Assembly: GCF_026210795.1 (NCBI RefSeq)
Contig: NC_089429.1
Coordinates: 5,766,001-5,830,000 of the forward strand
Source: Rhizophagus irregularis
Taxonomy: Eukaryota > Glomeromycota > Glomeromycetes > Glomerales > Glomeraceae
Reading direction: 5' to 3'
Length of the DNA: 64,000 bases
The translations under genes and the position numbers were made by a program. Under the pieces are notes generated by a model. That model made no database searches and was not told the origin of the DNA. It worked only from the letters and a program-made list of their open reading frames with translations. This document shows positions 60,341 to 64,000 of this stretch, one piece after another; positions within the stretch are counted from its first letter, which is position 1; each line of letters begins with the position of its first letter.

Positions 60341-61943
60341 TATTGAAACCACCAGTCATAGTGACATCTGGATTATGGGCTGGTGGTAATTACCATCATT
60401 CCTACTGTGATCTCATCCTAAAATATGCGGATCAGAGCCCTTTCATTATACTAGATATTTAGATTAATGTCAGGCTTCATCCAAGACTTATAGATACCAA
60501 TTCCAGTTCATGTTCCTAATGAACCATTATTATTCCCATATATTTACAGATGGAAAAGCTGTATATTCTATTGTGAATTTCAGACATAATTCTGGAAAGA
60601 AGATATAAGGAATTATTGAATATCTATAATTAATTATTTAAAATACATGAACAAAAAGACAATATATCATTTAATTTATATAATTTAATTAATATTATAT
60701 AATTATATAATTAATACTATATAATTAAATACTATTTGATTTTAATGCAATACCTGCTATAGGTATGACAAACATTATGGTAATAGGAGTGACTCTCTTT
60801 CCTTCCATATTATCCCTAACTGTTTTCTTTCATATATATATATTTCTTGATTTTCTTCTTCATTTTCTTAATTTTCTTAATGCATTTACTCATTCTATAA
60901 TATTATTTCTTTCATCTTCTCTTTCTTTTTACAAACATAAAATTGACTTAATAGTTTATTTAAAAAATACTCCTAAAGATTCCCAATAGTTTAAACATTA
61001 TTTACTACACATAATGCAAAAATTAGTTACTTATTAGCTAATAAAACAAATTTTTTTATAAATTTTTTAATTGATTTTATTTTATACATTTATATTTAAT
61101 TTAGATGAAACAGCTTTTTTTTTAATCAAAAATAATTCTAAAAAAAAAAAATTTAAACATATGAATTTGATATGAAAAGTTTCTTATTTAAGGAATAATT
61201 TTTTAAAGAAGAGGGACTTATTTTGGTTTGCATGATACATTTTTTAAAAAATTTTTTCATCATGTTAAAAGCAAAAAAATTAAATTTGATTATCCCGACT
61301 CTTACAATGGAAATTCAAATTAAAAATACAATATAAAGATGTTAACAATGTCCTTGATAGTCAAAAAAAAACAAATTTTACAAGATTCAAAATATATATA
61401 TGCACAAAATACAACTATTTATCACATATCTCAGTTTAATGGATGCATTAATGAAAAAATTACTGGAAAAGGTTCAGAAAAACTTTATGACATCATTCTT
61501 TTAAGTTTTATATGATCACCCCATATATCTCTATTTTGGTTGGATATAATCATGTACTGTGAAAATGATAAAATTATCAGTATTTTCAGGAATTGTTCAG
61601 GTCTATTACTATTCACTTAACTGTTCAAACTAGAAACCAGATAACAATATACAATTACAATCAAACTGAAAATCAGTCAAATTTGATTATTGCAAATATT
61701 ATCATCTACTTTATAGAATCATTCTTTAAGTTTTATAAAACTCTCTCATTTCATGAACTCTCATGGTATAATTCACAAGTCACCACCAGAACTGTTCACA
61801 TATATTCAAATCTTACCTTTTTTATTTTACTGATATACTTTAACCATTCCACTCATAGTATTAAAAAAAGACAAAAATACAAAAGACTTCTTCAAACATC
61901 CAAATATAAGTTCCAATACTTGTAGAGACTTCTTTCAAATTAC
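60341..61943. other. Spacer between duplicated segments
   Basis: AT-rich. 60380-60600 is slightly less AT-rich and has no recognisable frame. At 61500-61580 a stretch resembling 58240-58290 (TATATATCTCTATTTTG then GGT...AAAATGATAAAATTATCA) hints at a third fragment of the same family. Confidence 0.4.
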
Positions 61944-64000
61944 AAAGGAAAGAAAATTTTATATTTTGTATATATTTAGAATCACCTGAACTGAATGACA
62001 CAAGATTCAGATTCAGTTACAGGATCATTACTTAGATTGAACAAGAAACTAGCAAGAAATAATAGGCAAATATGAAAAGAGCAATTAGGTTTACTAGTGA
62101 ATATCTTTTTAGAAGTTCTCAAGGGTCACTGACATCTAAAATCAAAGAAGCTATGTTCAATATGTATATGTTTTGAGAAACACAAACTCCTGTCAATAAA
62201 TACAAATTCTAAAGAGTCAAAAGGCAAATTTTATATACTGAACACATGAATGCAGAATACTCTATATTGATTGGACAGAGTTATATGCTTATGCTATGAA
62301 AACAATAAACTTAGTAATATTCTTAGGAATATATTGATGATAAACTTATCCATATTTAGAGATCAAATCATAATATAATTAAACTATGATTGCAAAAATC
62401 AGAAGAATATCAGTTAGAATAAATACAAGTATATCATCTAACTTATAGTATTACTCTTTCAGTTTCTCAAAAGCACATCCATATGTCCACTGAAAAACAA
62501 CACCAGCCTAACAAAGACCAAACAAAGAAAGAAACTGAACATCTATGCAACAGGGAATGCATTTCCCCTTTTTTTGAATTACTAGTTCATATATTTTCCT
62601 CCTTTTCAAATTTCTGGTTCAGATATTATCCCCATTTTCAATAAAATATTTCAAGGATGGCTACAAATCATCATACTGGCAAGAAGTGCTGATGATGCAA
62701 TATTAAACTTTTTAAAGCGTGTTTATTGCTTTTTAAATGAAAATTCATATAATAGTATATTAAATAATTTCTTATATAATAATACAAACTAGAACTTATT
62801 ATATTTTTCTGATTTTAAATTAGCTAATCTCAAACACTATTTCAACTTCAAAGAATTAATTCAATATACTAATAATAGAAATTAAATACAAATACATAGT
62901 TACTGGTAAATTCATTTATTACCATTACCAACTCTCAATCATTAACTTCCTCTCCTAACCTGGAAAAATCCTTTGGCCAGTCAAGTTATTAGTAATGATT
63001 GATGAATCAGAAGTTGTTGAATGATTAATATTATCTTATTTTTTTCAACAACTACAATACAACAAATTATAATAACAATTGACAGAAGTTATTTAAAATA
63101 TTACAGCTAATATTAAAGTGATGCTTAAATTTATTTCCCATAAAATAGAATGGACTATCTTTATTAGAATACAACAAGGATTAAAAAAGTATATCATTTT
63201 AATACAATTCATTAAGCTTTTTTTACAATTTACACATTAATGATATAAAAATAATAATAACTTCAAACAATGGAATTTTATTGAAAGAGAATTTTAGCAA
63301 CAAAAAAAACTTAAATCAACTTTGCAATTTTTTAACATATGGCAAGTTGATAGAGTGCTTATTAAATAAGCTGATAGAATTTTATCACATTTTCAATTTG
63401 ATAACAATTATTTGCATAAATCACTAAACAAACAAACAAATAATATAAATACATATGTACCTGCTTTTGAAGTGACAGAACTGGTAGCAGAAATAAATAG
63501 TGAAAATAATGAAAGCAAACAAAGTGAGGAAGTCGATGAAATTGTTATTGGAGAGGAAGGGGATACAATGATAATTCAAATCAACCAATTATCCAAATAA
63601 CATATTGACCCATTAAAAAAGTGTTAAAAGAGAGCAAAAATAAAATAAGAACACAAATGGATTCTTACCATGTTTCTCTCAATAAACCATAGTTTATCTC
63701 TGCTTATTCAAACAATGGTTATTCTTCATCATGGATCATATGGACATTAAGTAACTTCTATATATGCATATATTCCACATAAATAATTATAGTTTACAAA
63801 ACAAATTTTATAGTTTCTTTTTCACATTTCCTCTCTATATTCCTTAGACATCATAGTGAATAATAGTGGAAAGTTTCTTAAAAAATAGAGTGATTTAAAC
63901 AACACATTTAATCACATGTCATTACTATTAATAAAAATCAATGATTTAGGTTATCAAATAGTAAAAATTTTAATATAATATAATATATGATCAAATTAAT
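61944..64000 (+). mobile_element. Decayed retroelement-like segment, copy 2, cut by window end
   Basis: Matches copy 1 block by block with small indels; the offset shrinks from about 4,110 to 3,840 bp, so copy 2 is internally shorter. The zinc-knuckle part is missing (expected near 63050-63110). The piece at 63375-63600 stays open as an acidic tail (VAEINSENNESKQSEEVDE). The end lies outside the window. Confidence 0.45.

Noticed and set aside
60640-60735. Repeated TATAATTAAT tracts suggesting an origin
   Set aside because: Simple AT repetition is common throughout this window and gives no specific support.
61593-61925. 110-codon open frame
   Set aside because: Non-ATG start, composition-driven residues and no domain; it lies in repeat-derived DNA.
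1-64000. tRNA, rRNA, CRISPR array or bacterial operon signals
   Set aside because: No tRNA B-box with a matching cloverleaf, no rRNA-like sequence and no regularly spaced identical repeats with unique spacers were seen; introns and gene families are fungal.

Overview
The window is eukaryotic, very AT-rich DNA (visibly about three quarters A+T) with short introns of roughly 65-100 bp. The recognisable gene families are those expanded in arbuscular mycorrhizal fungi: BTB-BACK-TLDc proteins, kinases with a Cys-pair N-terminal module ending in WTSGN, F-box/LRR proteins and lineage-specific cytochrome P450s. The best guess is a Glomeromycotina nuclear contig (Rhizophagus-like). That is inference from family recognition and composition; no search was run.

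Layout, left to right. 0-6.1 kb holds two same-strand BTB-BACK-TLDc genes, the first cut by the window edge; a third faces left at 8.4-9.9 kb. All share one intron position. 12.2-14.1 kb is a TKL-like kinase gene with an apparent one-base frameshift. 16.6-17.2 kb is a degenerate tandem array whose units carry splice-like signals. 17.4-21.5 kb is a long minus-strand multi-exon gene that looks like a DDE/RNase H-fold transposase-derived protein. 22.0-23.4 kb is an intronless F-box gene. 25.8-28.1 kb is a second kinase, ending in a run of small phase-1 exons. 30.6-49.8 kb is a P450 cluster: two intact genes (36.1-37.8 and 48.1-49.8 kb), one frameshifted copy with a damaged heme loop (30.6-32.3 kb) and one truncated pseudogene (41.3-42.3 kb), with repeated flanks and at least two small DNA transposons between them. 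52.0-54.2 kb is a fourth BTB-BACK-TLDc gene followed by a decayed fifth copy. 54.2-64 kb has no intact gene and contains a duplicated, decayed element with gag-like zinc-knuckle traces.

The main theme is local gene-family birth and death by tandem duplication. Copies share coding sequence and also promoters: a near-palindromic element beside the TATA box of three P450s, and a CGGACCG-type box before the BTB-TLDc copies. Nothing indicates an operon or a physical pathway. From family knowledge, BTB-BACK-TLDc and F-box proteins are candidate ubiquitin-ligase adaptors, the kinases signal, and the P450s are membrane-anchored monooxygenases.

The most unusual structures are the two tandem arrays in which a small exon-like block with 5' and 3' splice-like signals is repeated (16.6-17.2 and 44.35-44.95 kb), the kinase tail built of symmetric cassette exons, a clean hAT-type MITE with 8-bp target duplication at 40.8-41.2 kb, and a decayed Harbinger-like element at 45.3-46.6 kb.
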